Of a stretch of 64,000 nucleotides of DNA, positions 32,811 through 43,520 are shown in pieces. The notes below the pieces were generated by a model. It was not told the origin of the DNA and searched no databases. It saw nothing but the letters and a program-made list of their open reading frames with translations. Both the position numbers and the translations under genes were made by a program. Source of the stretch: Labia minor. Taxonomy: Eukaryota > Arthropoda > Insecta > Dermaptera > Spongiphoridae. Every line of letters begins with the position of its first letter. Position 1 is the first letter of the stretch. The DNA lies in contig OY720344.1 in assembly GCA_963082975.1 (NCBI GenBank), positions 79,782,053 through 79,846,052 on the forward strand, in the 5' to 3' direction.

Positions 32811-33414
32811 GCTGGAGTGTCTCCACTCGACTATCTCGCAATTTGAATTGGATTAAATAACATAATATATTATATTTAAATTAAATTTAATTAATTATAA
32901 ATTATAAATAATAAATATTAAACCAGCGCATGTTTGGCTTTTTGTTGATGGCACCATGTCACGTGTTGGCGCGTGAGATTTGCAGTGTTAAAAAATTAAT
33001 TCTGGTAATTTCAGCGAATCAATCAAGCTGAAATTTTATAAATAGCAGTTTTATACAATCTTTAATCATGTGAAAAATTATCATATATCATATATATCTT
33101 TATTTTTACGGTCACTTTAGAGGAAAAAAAATCAAAACGTTGTAGGTAATGACCCTCTTCCGGTTGAGCTACATTTCTCAAAAGTTGATAGAAAACTACG
33201 AATTTTGAATAATGCTCATGTACCAAATTTCATCATTCTAGCTCAAACCGTAATCTTGTCTACATACACACACACACACACACACACGCACACACACAGA
33301 CATTTTTCTCAACCTTAGTGAAAATGATTCAGGAACCTTCAAAACTTATAAAAACATCAAAATCTCAACATCGAAAATTTTCGTGATCGCAATACTATCT
33401 CTGGCGAGATAGTA
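32811..33414 (-). mobile_element. DINE-1-like family B, complete copy, adjacent to family A
   Basis: Plus strand starts GCTGGAGTGTCTCCACTCGA (3' hairpin reversed) and CTATCTCGCAA, and ends with ACTATCTCTGGCGAGATAGT. A CA microsatellite lies at 33265-33300. It sits 26 bases after the family A copy, in opposite orientation. Confidence 0.9.
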
Positions 33415-34250
33415 AAAATTAGTCAAATTTTAATTTAATTTAAATATATAAAATTATTCCAGTTCTTTAGTTACAACAAAGGATAACAAGAAAGTTATAA
33501 TAAAAGAATTGAAATATTTCTTTTAGTTTGAATCAATTTTCTAAATTTTCGTTAATCTCGTTGGGAATAAAGTAATTTTTTTTCCCATTGAGAGTGATTA
33601 AAATATTTACATTTATCTTAATTACAAATTGGCAACTTACCAGATGCTTTGATATAGAGAAAAAAATAGCATTTGCTCGTTTGGGGGGATTATTAGAAAA
33701 AATGGAACATTTGGGGCACCTTTGATATAAATCAAATTAAAAAAGTGTAAAATATGACCCGATGAAATATCGATTGTTAAATGGGTTTTCATTTTATTAA
33801 TGATATAAAAATGCTTCTATTTAAGAAGTAAATTAAAAGAAAATGATCATATTGTCATTAAACATTTATTTTATGAATTATTAAAGCATTAGATTTAATT
33901 ATTATAACAATATAAAACAAATATAATAAATTTTTAATTTTAAACTTTTAAAACTTTCATATATTTCAGACGTTTTTCTTTTTCATTTTAACTTTAGGAG
34001 AATCCATCTCTCACACTAAACTTTTATAGATCAGAACTGTACCTATTAATTACCATTATATTTTTAATTAATCACCTATAATTGTAAATATATTTTTTTG
34101 AAATATTTAAAGGGCAATCTATAATGATCATGATAAATTGAATAATTAATAATAATAATAGTGATAAAAATTTTTAAAAGAAAAAGTTTAAAATATCTAA
34201 TTATATTATAAAATAAAAAAATATAGATTATTATATGTTTAAATTATATA
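33415..34250. other. AT-rich DNA without recognised genes
   Basis: Nothing supportable. Confidence 0.5.
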
Positions 34251-35277
34251 TGTTACGGTAAAAGTAGATATTGTGGCAAATGTACACATTTTCCGGTAAA
34301 TGTGCACATTAGCCTCCTCATTTGGGCAATGTGCATTCAACTAACATTTACAATTTCAAATAAGGGAAATGTACATTGAATTCACAATGACCATGTCGTT
34401 TTGGTAAATGTGAGCATACAAAATACGAAATCGAGTAGAGCACTTGTACTGACTTGTACGATCTAGAGATGACGATAAAAATTTATATAAATTAGGAACT
34501 ACACAGGGAATTTTAAAACAATCTTATTCTAGGCATGAATTCGCCAACAAACAAACAAACAAAAGTTTATATCATACGAAGTTGTTCCTCAAGATGTTGA
34601 GAAATCGGTAAGAGAAATTATAGGAATGCAGTCCCTTACTGGTGGCCAAGGTTTTAAAAGATGCATCTGTAAAGGAACATCTTCCTCAAAAAAATGCAGT
34701 TGTAAAAATGCTGGAATATTATGTAATTCCAAGTGCCACAATAGCAATTCTTGCTCAAATAAATAGCACTTTTTTCATTATGAAATTTCTATATGTTCCT
34801 TTATAATTTTATAAAATTTAACTGTTATAATAAAAAAAAGTATTTTAATATTATAATTATTTGTTTGATTCCCATCGTATTGGTCCTAAAAAATTAGGAC
34901 GAAAATAGTATTTATGAATATTAGGATCATAAGCTACGACATATTATATGTAATAAGTATGTTTTGTTTCTCATTCACATTTTTGAATTAAAATAATTTT
35001 CGTTATTAAAGCTTTTTGTATTATGTTTATTTAAATAAAATTTTTTTTACTGCAACAACATTTTTAATTTACTTGTATTCCACCTTTCCTTAAAATACGA
35101 AGGTAAGAGTATACATTTACCAAAACGTAAAGGCAGGTGTACACATTTGTCGGGAAATGTACATATACATTATATTCAGTTTACTTATACCTAACTTTTG
35201 TCACGGTAAATGTACACTCTTGGGAAATGTACACATTTTCCGGTAAATGTGTACATTTCCCAAGATTGTACATAACA
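34251..35277 (+). mobile_element. Ginger-like DNA transposon, deletion derivative
   Basis: Ends begin TGTTA in both directions (TGTTACGGTAAAAG at 34251; CATAACA closing at 35277). Each is followed by tandem-like copies of AAATGTACACATTTTCCGGT and GTAAATGTGCACATT, forming long imperfect subterminal repeats. TGT-type ends together with the Cys-rich C-terminal fragment inside suggest a Ginger-type (integrase-bearing) element. The expected 4-base target duplication is not exact, so the superfamily is tentative. Confidence 0.6.
34539..34766 (+). pseudogene. C-terminal Cys-rich (CXC-like) fragment of an integrase-type transposase
   Basis: A 75-codon frame without start codon ends at the TAG at 34766. 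It reads EVVPQDVEKSVREIIGMQSL then TGGQGFKRCICKG, KKCSCKNAGILCNSKCH and NSCSNK. The GGQGF motif followed by a CXC/tesmin-like cysteine module is found at the C-terminus of integrase-type transposases and their domesticated relatives such as KRBA2-like proteins. The integrase core is gone. The role of the Cys module is presumably metal and DNA binding; that is inference. Confidence 0.65.
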
Positions 35278-35560
35278 TAACTTTCATAATTTAATAATTC
35301 ATGAAAAAAATTCAGAATATAAATTTTTTTTATATATTAATAATGTTTATAAATGGTTAAATCAATTTCGACAGTAAAAAGGAATAATCCAAATAGGTTA
35401 TTATAATCATCACATTCACAAAAAAATAATACAATTTACCATATAATAATAAATTTTCTACAGAAATCCATGGATTATTATAAATTGTTATTATTCTTCC
35501 TGTATTATTGCATCATTAGTTATTGCATTAGGAGATATAACCTTAAGGCCCATCATTTGT

Positions 35561-36215
35561 TACCGACCGACGATAGTAAGGGAGGTATTGTTTTCACACC
35601 AAATTTCACATGTGGAGATTTTCATATATCTCCACGAATCATACATTTTGTTAACCTAAAATAGTATTTTTAGAATGATATCTGTTCGTCTATCCGTTCG
35701 TCCATCCGACCGTATAGACGTATACAGCTTGAACGGCTCATCGGATTTTGATGAAATTTGGTATATTTACTTAATGCATCAGTATGATGAATTGATCAAC
35801 TTTTGTGTTTATCCGGAAACCGGAAGTGATAGAATTAGCTATCGACGATATGAAGGGAAGGTTTATTTTCACACCAAATTTCACATGAGGAGATTTTTTA
35901 CATATCCCCACGAATCAAGCATGCATCTTACTTTTTTCTGTTAAGAAAATGCATGATTCGTGGAGATATGTAAAAATCTCCACATGTGAAATTTGGTGTG
36001 AAAACAATACCTCCCTTACTATCGTCGGTCGGTAAGAAGTATTTTTATGATATCTGTCAGTCCGTCCGTCTGTTCATTGTGTGTCCGTATAGTCGTGTAT
36101 AGTTTGAACGGCTCAACCGATTTTGATAAAATTTGGTATGTTTAGTTAATGCATCAGTTCCACGAATTCATAAACTTTTAGTGTATATCTGCAAACAGGA
36201 AGTGGTAGTTTACAA
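35561..36215 (+). mobile_element. DINE-1-like family A palindromic composite
   Basis: 35561-35925 is the 5' half of family A in plus orientation. 35928-36034 is the family A 5' end inverted (TTAAGAAAATGCATGATTCG... to ...CGTCGGTCGGTAA). 36036-36215 is the family A core again in plus orientation (GTCCGTCCGTCTG, AACGGCTCAACCGATTTTG). The first two parts form a unit with about 100-base inverted ends, both of which are the 5' terminus. Confidence 0.85.
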
Positions 36216-37017
36216 AGTATTAATTTTATATTCATTGAACCAAAATATTTCACTTAATATATAGTATTAATATATAGCATGTATTAAAAATTTAATATAG
36301 GTATATAATTTAAATTTAAATTGATTTATTTATATGTTCATTATACATTTTGATAAATGTAAGATTCAAATTTCTGATGGTGTCACCAATTAATTCGAAT
36401 TAAAAGTTAAAATAAGTATAATTTGACTAGAGTGATTAATGAATGTTTTTGTTATTTGTATAGATTTTATTATCAAATTTAAAAATAATGTTCTTAACTT
36501 CTATATTTTTTAATTCATCAAAGATACAATTGAATCAGCCCACCCAGATATTTCCAAGAGACATACCCCCTCAAAAGCTCAAAATGTTAATCAAGATTGT
36601 AAAATATCAATAAAATAAAATTTGTTTAGTTATATTGAATCAATCGTTATGTAACGTTGTTAGTAAAATTATAGTAATAACAATAATAGCTTATCCACTG
36701 GATTATCTCCTAATGGGAAAGTAAATTTCATTAATTCAACAAGATTAATAGTGAATATTGTCCAATTCAATAAAATCACTTAAAAAAATAAAATCTTTTT
36801 ATTTTAAGTCAATGGATTATGCAATTTAAATCCCGATAGTAATCAATTTTTAACTTAAAAGATAAAAAAGAAAGAGAACTAATAAAAACAATATATATAT
36901 AACAAAAGCAAAATGTGCAGCATCGTACACGTGGCGGAAGTGAAACTTCTTACAATCTAGAGAATAAGATAAATTTTAGTTGAGAGTGTGAGTGAGAGAG
37001 AAATAGAGAAAAATAAA
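36216..37017. other. AT-rich DNA without recognised genes
   Basis: Contains a palindrome-like GGAAGTGAAACTTCTT near 36939 that recalls the module at 38520 and 57950, but nothing more. Confidence 0.45.
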
Positions 37018-37291
37018 CCACACTGCCCTCTCCTACAAAGAATATTTCCAAGCACATACAATTAACAAGTCCACCCTTGCAATTTTCAATTGAATGACTC
37101 TCGCCAAGTGTTTTACCTGCTAAATGCTAAGAACCTTAATTTTAAGAGGTTGATTGATACATTGCAAATTATGTCGAATCATAAACTTACTATTTCAATT
37201 GTAATGTTCACATGTGGAAGTGTGAACGTGACAAACATAACTTACTTATTCTTAATTGTAATGGACACATGTGGGAGCTTGACATTATAAG
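37018..37291 (+). repeat. Dispersed repeat E, copy 2
   Basis: Matches 18901-19117; here the TTAATTGTAATGGACACATG and ATTGTAATGTTCACATGTGG stretches form a short internal duplication. Confidence 0.7.
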
Positions 37292-38215
37292 CCTTTCTGG
37301 GAAATTGCAAAATGTGTTTATTTTTTTATATAAATAATGATCATGCAAATTACACTAAAAATTAAAAAATTATTAGCTATAATAAACTATTATTGGCTAT
37401 AAATTAATTAAAATTAATTAAATTAATAAAAATAATTTAAAGATACAACTCGTTGAGAAATGAACTTATAATTAACATTTCCTTTAAAACTGTTTAAAAC
37501 CCCAGAGTGGACGCTGACAATTTGGGTTTTTCCTGGTAAGACTGTCCCCCCCCCTGGTTTTTCCCAATAACAAAGTGAAAGAAAATTCCCTTATGTTGCC
37601 TCCCCTTCCGACCCCCTAAGAGGGGTTATTTTAAAGGAACAATCGGAAAATAATTTTAAATGAATGAATAAATGAAAATTCAAATTTTATATATAGTTTT
37701 TTATATATGTTTATTTATTCACAAAAAAATAATTAAATTGTAATTTAAATTCTTATAGTTTTATTAAATAAATCATTTTTAGTTATAATTTTATATAAGC
37801 ATTTTTTAATTGAACCTATTCAATCTTGTCATTCCCTAATCAGCATACGCGGTTTCAATAACCCTTTTAATTATTCTAAATTCAATCTTTAATTAAATCT
37901 AATTTAACACACAACAATTCCGTCTCATTATTGTAATAAAAGTTAGAAATATTAAGTTAATATAATTAATATTATTTATTTATTAATACCAATTAATAAT
38001 ATTAATTACTTATAAATAATTCATAATAATAATAAATTGTGATACCAACTTATAGGAATATTAAAATAATATAATTATTATTTTACATATATATGAATAT
38101 AATATAAATATTTTTAATTTTATTTTAAGAATAGATATATATCTAAAAGGCGGTAACTGTGAGGTCACATACTAATTTTTATTCTTTGACCCAGCAGAGG
38201 CTGAGAAATATTATT
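37292..38215. other. AT-rich DNA without recognised genes
   Basis: A C-rich patch at 37500-37630 is unlike its surroundings but not identifiable. Confidence 0.45.
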
Positions 38216-38565
38216 CCGCGTCAACGTACTAGCGCGCATGCGCGCCGTGGACTTTGGACCTAGCGAGAGGGTATTAGAACGAAAGACAGCACAAAACGAA
38301 GACGCAGATAGCCTCTTTCTCAAAGACGAAAGACCGGACAAAAGAAAGACGCAGATAGCCTCTTTCTCAAGAACGAAACACCGCACAAAAGAGAGACGGA
38401 GATAGAGGCTATCTCATTCTCACTCGTTATATCTATATCTTTTTTCTCTCTTGCGTTACGAATGCGTTACGAAATTTCAATTTTTCAATTCACTCTCCAT
38501 TCTCAACCAAATGTCAGGACGCCGCTAAAGAAGTTTCACTTCAAAAATAATTTTAATTATCTTTT
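38216..38565 (+). repeat. Dispersed module F, copy 1, with short tandem repeat
   Basis: Starts near the alternating GCGCGCATGCGCGC palindrome. It contains about three tandem units of AGACGCAGATAGCCTCTTTC-like sequence (38275-38405) and ends in GACGCCGCTAAAGAAGTTTC followed by ACTTCAAAAATAATTTTAA. The last block recurs, inverted, at 57935-57975, where a GCATGCGCAATGCG block also lies about 130 bases away. Non-coding, class unknown. Confidence 0.6.
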
Positions 38566-38673
38566 TTGTTTAATTATAAACTTTTTAATTTAAATAAAGT
38601 TAAAATTGTTTAAATTGTTGAAAAATTAAAATTAATTTAATTAAAAATTAAAAAATTATACTAGACATATATA

Positions 38674-39466
38674 AAGGGTGTTTTTTTCGAGGTATAGAAC
38701 TTTAAGTTGGCATTACTGTTAAAGTTGACGACCGATTTAACAGCTGTGATTTATTCTCAGTTTGGTTTGGCAATTCATCATGAATAGACTCACGCCTGAA
38801 TAACGCTTGCAAATAGTGCAATTTTATTTCGAAAATAATGGTTCTGTGCGGAATACCTATCGTGCACTACGTCCCAGAGACGGTGCGTACAGAAGAAGCT
38901 ATTGCTACTGTAGAGCGTAGCATTGAGAAAGACCCGAATAGTCAACGGTGATCGGTATAGAGCCATGATTACTAACTTTTTCAATCCTGAATTGAACAAC
39001 CATGATGTCCAGGAGCTGTGGTTCCAACAAGACGGCGCAACATGTCACACAGCTCGTGCCACAATCGATTTATTGAAAGACACGTTTGGTGACCGCCTAA
39101 TTTCACGTTTTGGACCTGTGAATTGGTCTCCAAGATCTTGTGATTTAACACCGCTAGATACTTTCTGTGGGGCTATGTAAAGTCATTGGTCTATGCGGAT
39201 AAGCCAAAAACGCTTGACCATTTGGAAGACAACATTCGCCGTGTTATTGCCGATATACGGCCACAAATGTTGGAAAAAGTTATCGAAAATTAGACGTCCA
39301 GATTGGACTACGTCCAAGTCAGCCGTGGCGGTCATATGCCAGAAATCATATATAAAATGTAATGCCACAAGATTATCTTTCGTATAAATAAAATTCATGT
39401 TAATCGAATAATCCATCGTTGTTTTATTGCAATTTAAAGTTCTATACCTCTAAAAGAAACACCCTT
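38674..39466 (+). mobile_element. Mariner-type transposon, internally deleted, TA target duplication
   Basis: Ends AAGGGTGTTTTTTTCGAGG and the inverted counterpart CCTCTAAAAGAAACACCCTT are flanked by TA on both sides. Inner terminal sequence (GTATAGAACTTT and AAAGTTCTATAC) extends the match. The 793-base element keeps both ends of a transposase gene but lacks the middle. Confidence 0.9.
38780..39387 (+). pseudogene. Mariner-type transposase relic (second and third catalytic Asp kept)
   Basis: ATG at 38780 starts MNRLTPE, then a stop and RLQIVQFYFENNGSV, the N-terminal helix-turn-helix of a widespread insect mariner group. Most of the DNA-binding region and the block with the first catalytic Asp are deleted. 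A frame from 38923 continues with NGDRYRAMITNFF, WFQQDGATCHTA (second Asp) and FGPVNWSPRSCDLTPLD (third Asp), then shifts frame at GAM. The remaining C-terminal part lies in other frames. Inactive. Confidence 0.85.
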
Positions 39467-40426
39467 TACTTTTGAAAAACATTTTCAGTAAAACAGTCAA
39501 AATAATGCAGATAATTTTGAAGAACAAATCAGATAATAAAGTGTAAATCAAAAGTTAAAGAATATCGTTTTCTGGTATAAATTATATTATTGAATCTTTT
39601 TTTAAACATGATTTAAGAATTAGACAGAACAAAATTATTTTTTGTGTGCAGTGACGTCTTTAGAGCCCCGTCTCTCGGGTCCGGTCATTTGAGGAGTGAT
39701 ATTAAAATGAACAAAGTATAAAGATGAATGTAAACATCAGACGAACTAAATTCGTCTTTTTATAACTAAAATGTATTTAAATTTAAAACCTGGGGGGACA
39801 CAACCGCAATTTTAGATATGGGTTTGAGTGAATGAAATTAAACGATCAAAATTATAAAGTCAATTTAATTTTTCTGAAATATTCCAATCAATATATTTAA
39901 AATCCTAATTTCGATTTTGGTGGCATGAACTCCGTTAAAACAGCTTATATATAACGGATTTAAACCATTCGATAACATTTAATTCCCTACAAAAAATTGA
40001 TAGCTTTAACTATACCACATCGCATAAAAGGAAATAGGACCATGGAACTAGGAACGTTTATGACTTCATCCAACTGTTATATCCTAAGCCATCTTCAGTC
40101 AAATATTATTTTTATTTAATGTTATTATTTATTTAATTAAATTTTTTTCATTTTTTTCGGATAAAAGAAAAAGAAAAAGTTTTTTTTTTAAATAATTGAT
40201 TTTATATAAGATTCAATAACAATTTATAAAATAATTATATAATTATATAATAATTAATAATCATAACGTAATAATCTATAAAAAATTTTCTTAAAATTCT
40301 GATTAAATTTGCATTTATTTATTTGGAAGATTTTCCAAAATGAATTTGCAATGAAGTACCTTTTATTTTGAGTAATTAAAAATGACACCCCGGTAGATTA
40401 AGAAAAAAGATATATATCTAGAGGCT
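39467..40426. other. AT-rich DNA without recognised genes
   Basis: CAGTGACGTCTTTAGAGCCC at 39650 looks like a transposon end, but I could not find its partner. Confidence 0.4.
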
Positions 40427-40860
40427 GTGGAGGGAGTCGGTAAATTTTATCGAGAGAGCAACAGGAAGACTACTTTGGACTTTTCAATAAAAGCTTATAG
40501 ATTATAGATATAGAAAAAACGGTTTGTTTACAATAAATATACAAATAACTTCAACAATCAAACACTCTCAATACCTCCTGTCACAGTGATCTCTCGACAA
40601 AGCAATCTCTTACCTCATATCACTTTGTCCGTTGGTGTCCGTGTCCCGATTTATATATCTATCTCACCCTTATCGAGCATTAATTGTGGTGGAAGATGGG
40701 TCGGGAGACTTTCCCTTCACCAAAGGCTTGGTGTCAAGTATTGGCCTGGGGAAACCCAATTTTACAACCTAGGGTGTCGACAATGGCCTTTCCCAGAGTG
40801 AGAAGGTCGCGACACCCCCGTCACCGATGGTCCTTCGGCCACAACTTTCTCTTCCCTCAA
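40427..40860 (+). other. Unassigned GC-richer block with LTR-like features
   Basis: A TGTGGAGGGAGTCGG start, an AATAAA signal in TTTTCAATAAAAGCTTATAG (40483) and a CACA near 40589 could be the outline of a solo or partial LTR. It is followed by a GC-rich stretch (40680-40850) with open frames on the plus strand that I do not recognise. No second copy in the window. Confidence 0.25.
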
Positions 40861-40974
40861 ATATATATATATATAATTATCATTTTATAGATATAATTAG
40901 ATTATTCAAAATATGTGTCAAATAGAATTGGGATAAGATTCTATAAAATATTTTTATTCTAAAATATAAAAGGT

Positions 40975-41190
40975 TATCATGGACGGAAAACGTGGCCAGA
41001 ATGAGAGAGAAAAGATTATTTTTAAATTAGATTTAATTTTTTTATGGTGTGACAAAGTAGATTAAGAACATGGTTGGAAGGAGGTATAATGGATTTGAGA
41101 ATAAAAATAAGAATTGAATGTAGGTAGCTCAGGATAAGAAGGAATGGAGGAATGTGGTTGGTGCTCAGTAAAAAGTAATGCTACAAAGTT
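40975..41190 (+). pseudogene. Very decayed non-LTR RT tail
   Basis: GGAAAACGTGGCCAGAATGA, GAATGGAGGAATGTGGTTGG and the closing stretch follow the order of the tail at 31780-32010 with insertions and deletions. Confidence 0.5.
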
Positions 41191-42025
41191 AAATAGATAA
41201 TTTATATTAATTTTTTAAAGTGAATTTATAATTATAAAAAAATCTATATATATCGACAATTCCCTGGTTATTTAGTTATATTTATTTTTGTCCCCATTGA
41301 TTTCAATATTGTAATAAAACTATGAATTTACAATGGAAAAAAACAACCATTGAATTTTATTGATTATGAATAATATAAAATATATGAGAGAAATTTTCAA
41401 TATGACCCGGATACGCCGTGATCCCTGCTCTCCTTTCCTCACATATGCATATGAATTCAATAGAAGTGTTAATTTTCGCTTCAATTCCCGAATGCAATTC
41501 AATCTAATAACCATTCATCACACATCCTTCTAATAATATTCTTCGAGTTGGTTTATCTATCTATTCGGTCAAGTAGAATTGTAGATGAGGCTGCCTCATC
41601 TACACGCACTTCCGAATGGGCCATTTCAAAAGGAACTTATTAAAAAGTAATCATCCGTGAATCACTTTATAACATAGACAGAAGAATATTTTTATTCTCA
41701 TTTCCATTTCATAGCACGAGATTTTTTTTATTTAACTACAAATCATCGATAAATAATTTATTGTAAATTTTAGTAAAGTTTCTATAATAAGTTTATAAAT
41801 GAATAAAAGGTGTTATTATATTCGAAATAAAATGTATGTATTAATAATCTATTTATGGTTCTTAGAGAAAATAAACGATATGAATTTTTTTAATAACTAC
41901 TTTATCTAACCAATTTGATCAATTAAATGTATTCCATATAATACATCTAATATATATATATTAATTTTTAAAAATCAGTTTATTATTTCTAGTGAGTTCA
42001 TTATTTACAAACCTTTCCTTATAAA
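41191..42025. other. AT-rich DNA without recognised genes
   Basis: Nothing supportable. Confidence 0.45.
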
Positions 42026-42033
42026 CCACTATC

Positions 42034-42293
42034 CAGTGGTGTATTGGGAAAGAACGCGGGGGAACGACGTTCCCTTACCTTTTTTAGAACCGGAACGCGT
42101 TCCAGTACTTTTTCATGTTCCAACAACCCCTACTTAAATCTACTGTTAGAATTTCTTTTTTTGTGTTCGTTAATAGTATAGAAAAAATAAGAAAAAATAA
42201 AAACTTATATGGAAAAAAATAGTTTGCTGAAAATAGGTCTTTTTTGCTCCCACTATGCGTTCCCTTACTTCTTATGTTACTAATACATCACTG
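42034..42293. mobile_element. hAT-type MITE, 8-bp target duplication with one mismatch
   Basis: CAGTGGTGTATTGGGAA at the left and the inverted TTACTAATACATCACTG at the right; flanks CCACTATC (42026-42033) and CAACTATC (42294-42301) differ at one base. 260 bases, no coding capacity. Internal GGAACG words are repeated. Confidence 0.85.
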
Positions 42294-42301
42294 CAACTAT
42301 C

Positions 42302-43189
42302 CCAAAACTTTATTCTTAAGAAGTTGTTGACATATTTATAAACCTATTTAAATTTAACTAATAATGAAAATAATATTAGGACCCCTGGCCTAAAATGTAA
42401 CTGGTACCACTTTATCAATTTAATCTAGAACTTCTAACATTTAAACGTCAAAATTTAAATTGGCATTTAGTTTTTAAGTTACGTTCGCTTTAGTATGGAT
42501 ACTATTATTGGTTTAAATATAAAACATTGTATTACAAGTCGATAATAACGATGGTCACATGGAACGAATATGCTTCAAATGTGTGTTTAATCAACCCTCA
42601 CTTGATGCTTGCGTATCTTAGAAGAAATCTTCAGAGAAAGGAATATGGATCAAATTGATAGAAAAATAAAAAACAAAAACCTAAATATTTTCGTCAAATT
42701 TCAAATATCACGAGGAAATATTAAATAATCATTGAAATATGTATAAAATTAAAGATCATAATTCATAATCATATCAAAATAATTCTAATTAAGAAATATT
42801 CAATTGCAATGTAATGAATATTTAAACTATTAAATTTTTAATAAATTAATAAAAAAACTTTTTCATATGCACGCTTTTTAATCAAAAAAGCCTTAAAAAA
42901 TAGGATAAATTTATTTTTTTAAAGTACATATATATTGTAAGAAAATATTTTTTTTCTTCTTTCTTCTTTTATCTTCTTTAAAGGTAGATCTTCATAAATA
43001 ATAATTCAATAAATTGGATGCATAGATCCTTTTTAATAAAATATTACATAAATGTAGCAAATTCATAAAAACATAAAATACTTCTTTAACATAAACGTGA
43101 GCATAACCAATAGCATAAGTGGTCATAACATAATCAAGGCTTGGTCATAACTGATTGAATATTGGTACATGTCAGTTTTTAAATAGTAG
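42302..43189. other. AT-rich DNA without recognised genes
   Basis: Nothing supportable. Confidence 0.45.
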
Positions 43190-43204
43190 CTAGGCATATT
43201 CAAT

Positions 43205-43520
43205 CTTGTCGCTCATTGGCTGGTTTTACCGCCAAGCATAGCTTTTACATTTTCTATTATACTAATTAATACATAAGTGGTATTGCAATATGGTTTATTT
43301 ATAAATATATATTATAATATCAGCTAACCTAATATAATAATCTTAATCTAAATATAAGTTCAACTAATTAAATATTTAACATAAATGCGTTCTCGTCTGT
43401 GATTGGGTCAAGTCTGTTTTTAAACTATTGGTCTGAGCAAGTTTATAAAAACCTCCGCAAGGGACTTGTTTCGTTCTTTTGACAATAGGACACAATGCTG
43501 CTCGGATGTGAGCGCCATCT
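43205..43520 (+). promoter_or_regulatory. Candidate pol II promoter-like cluster
   Basis: Inverted CCAAT words (ATTGG) occur in CGCTCATTGGCTGG (43210), GTGATTGGGTC (43400) and CTATTGGTC (43426), with a TATA-like TTTATAAAAAC at 43442. GC-richer sequence follows (CCTCCGCAAGGGACTTG). No long coding frame lies downstream, so it could equally be a transposon or LTR promoter. Confidence 0.25.
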
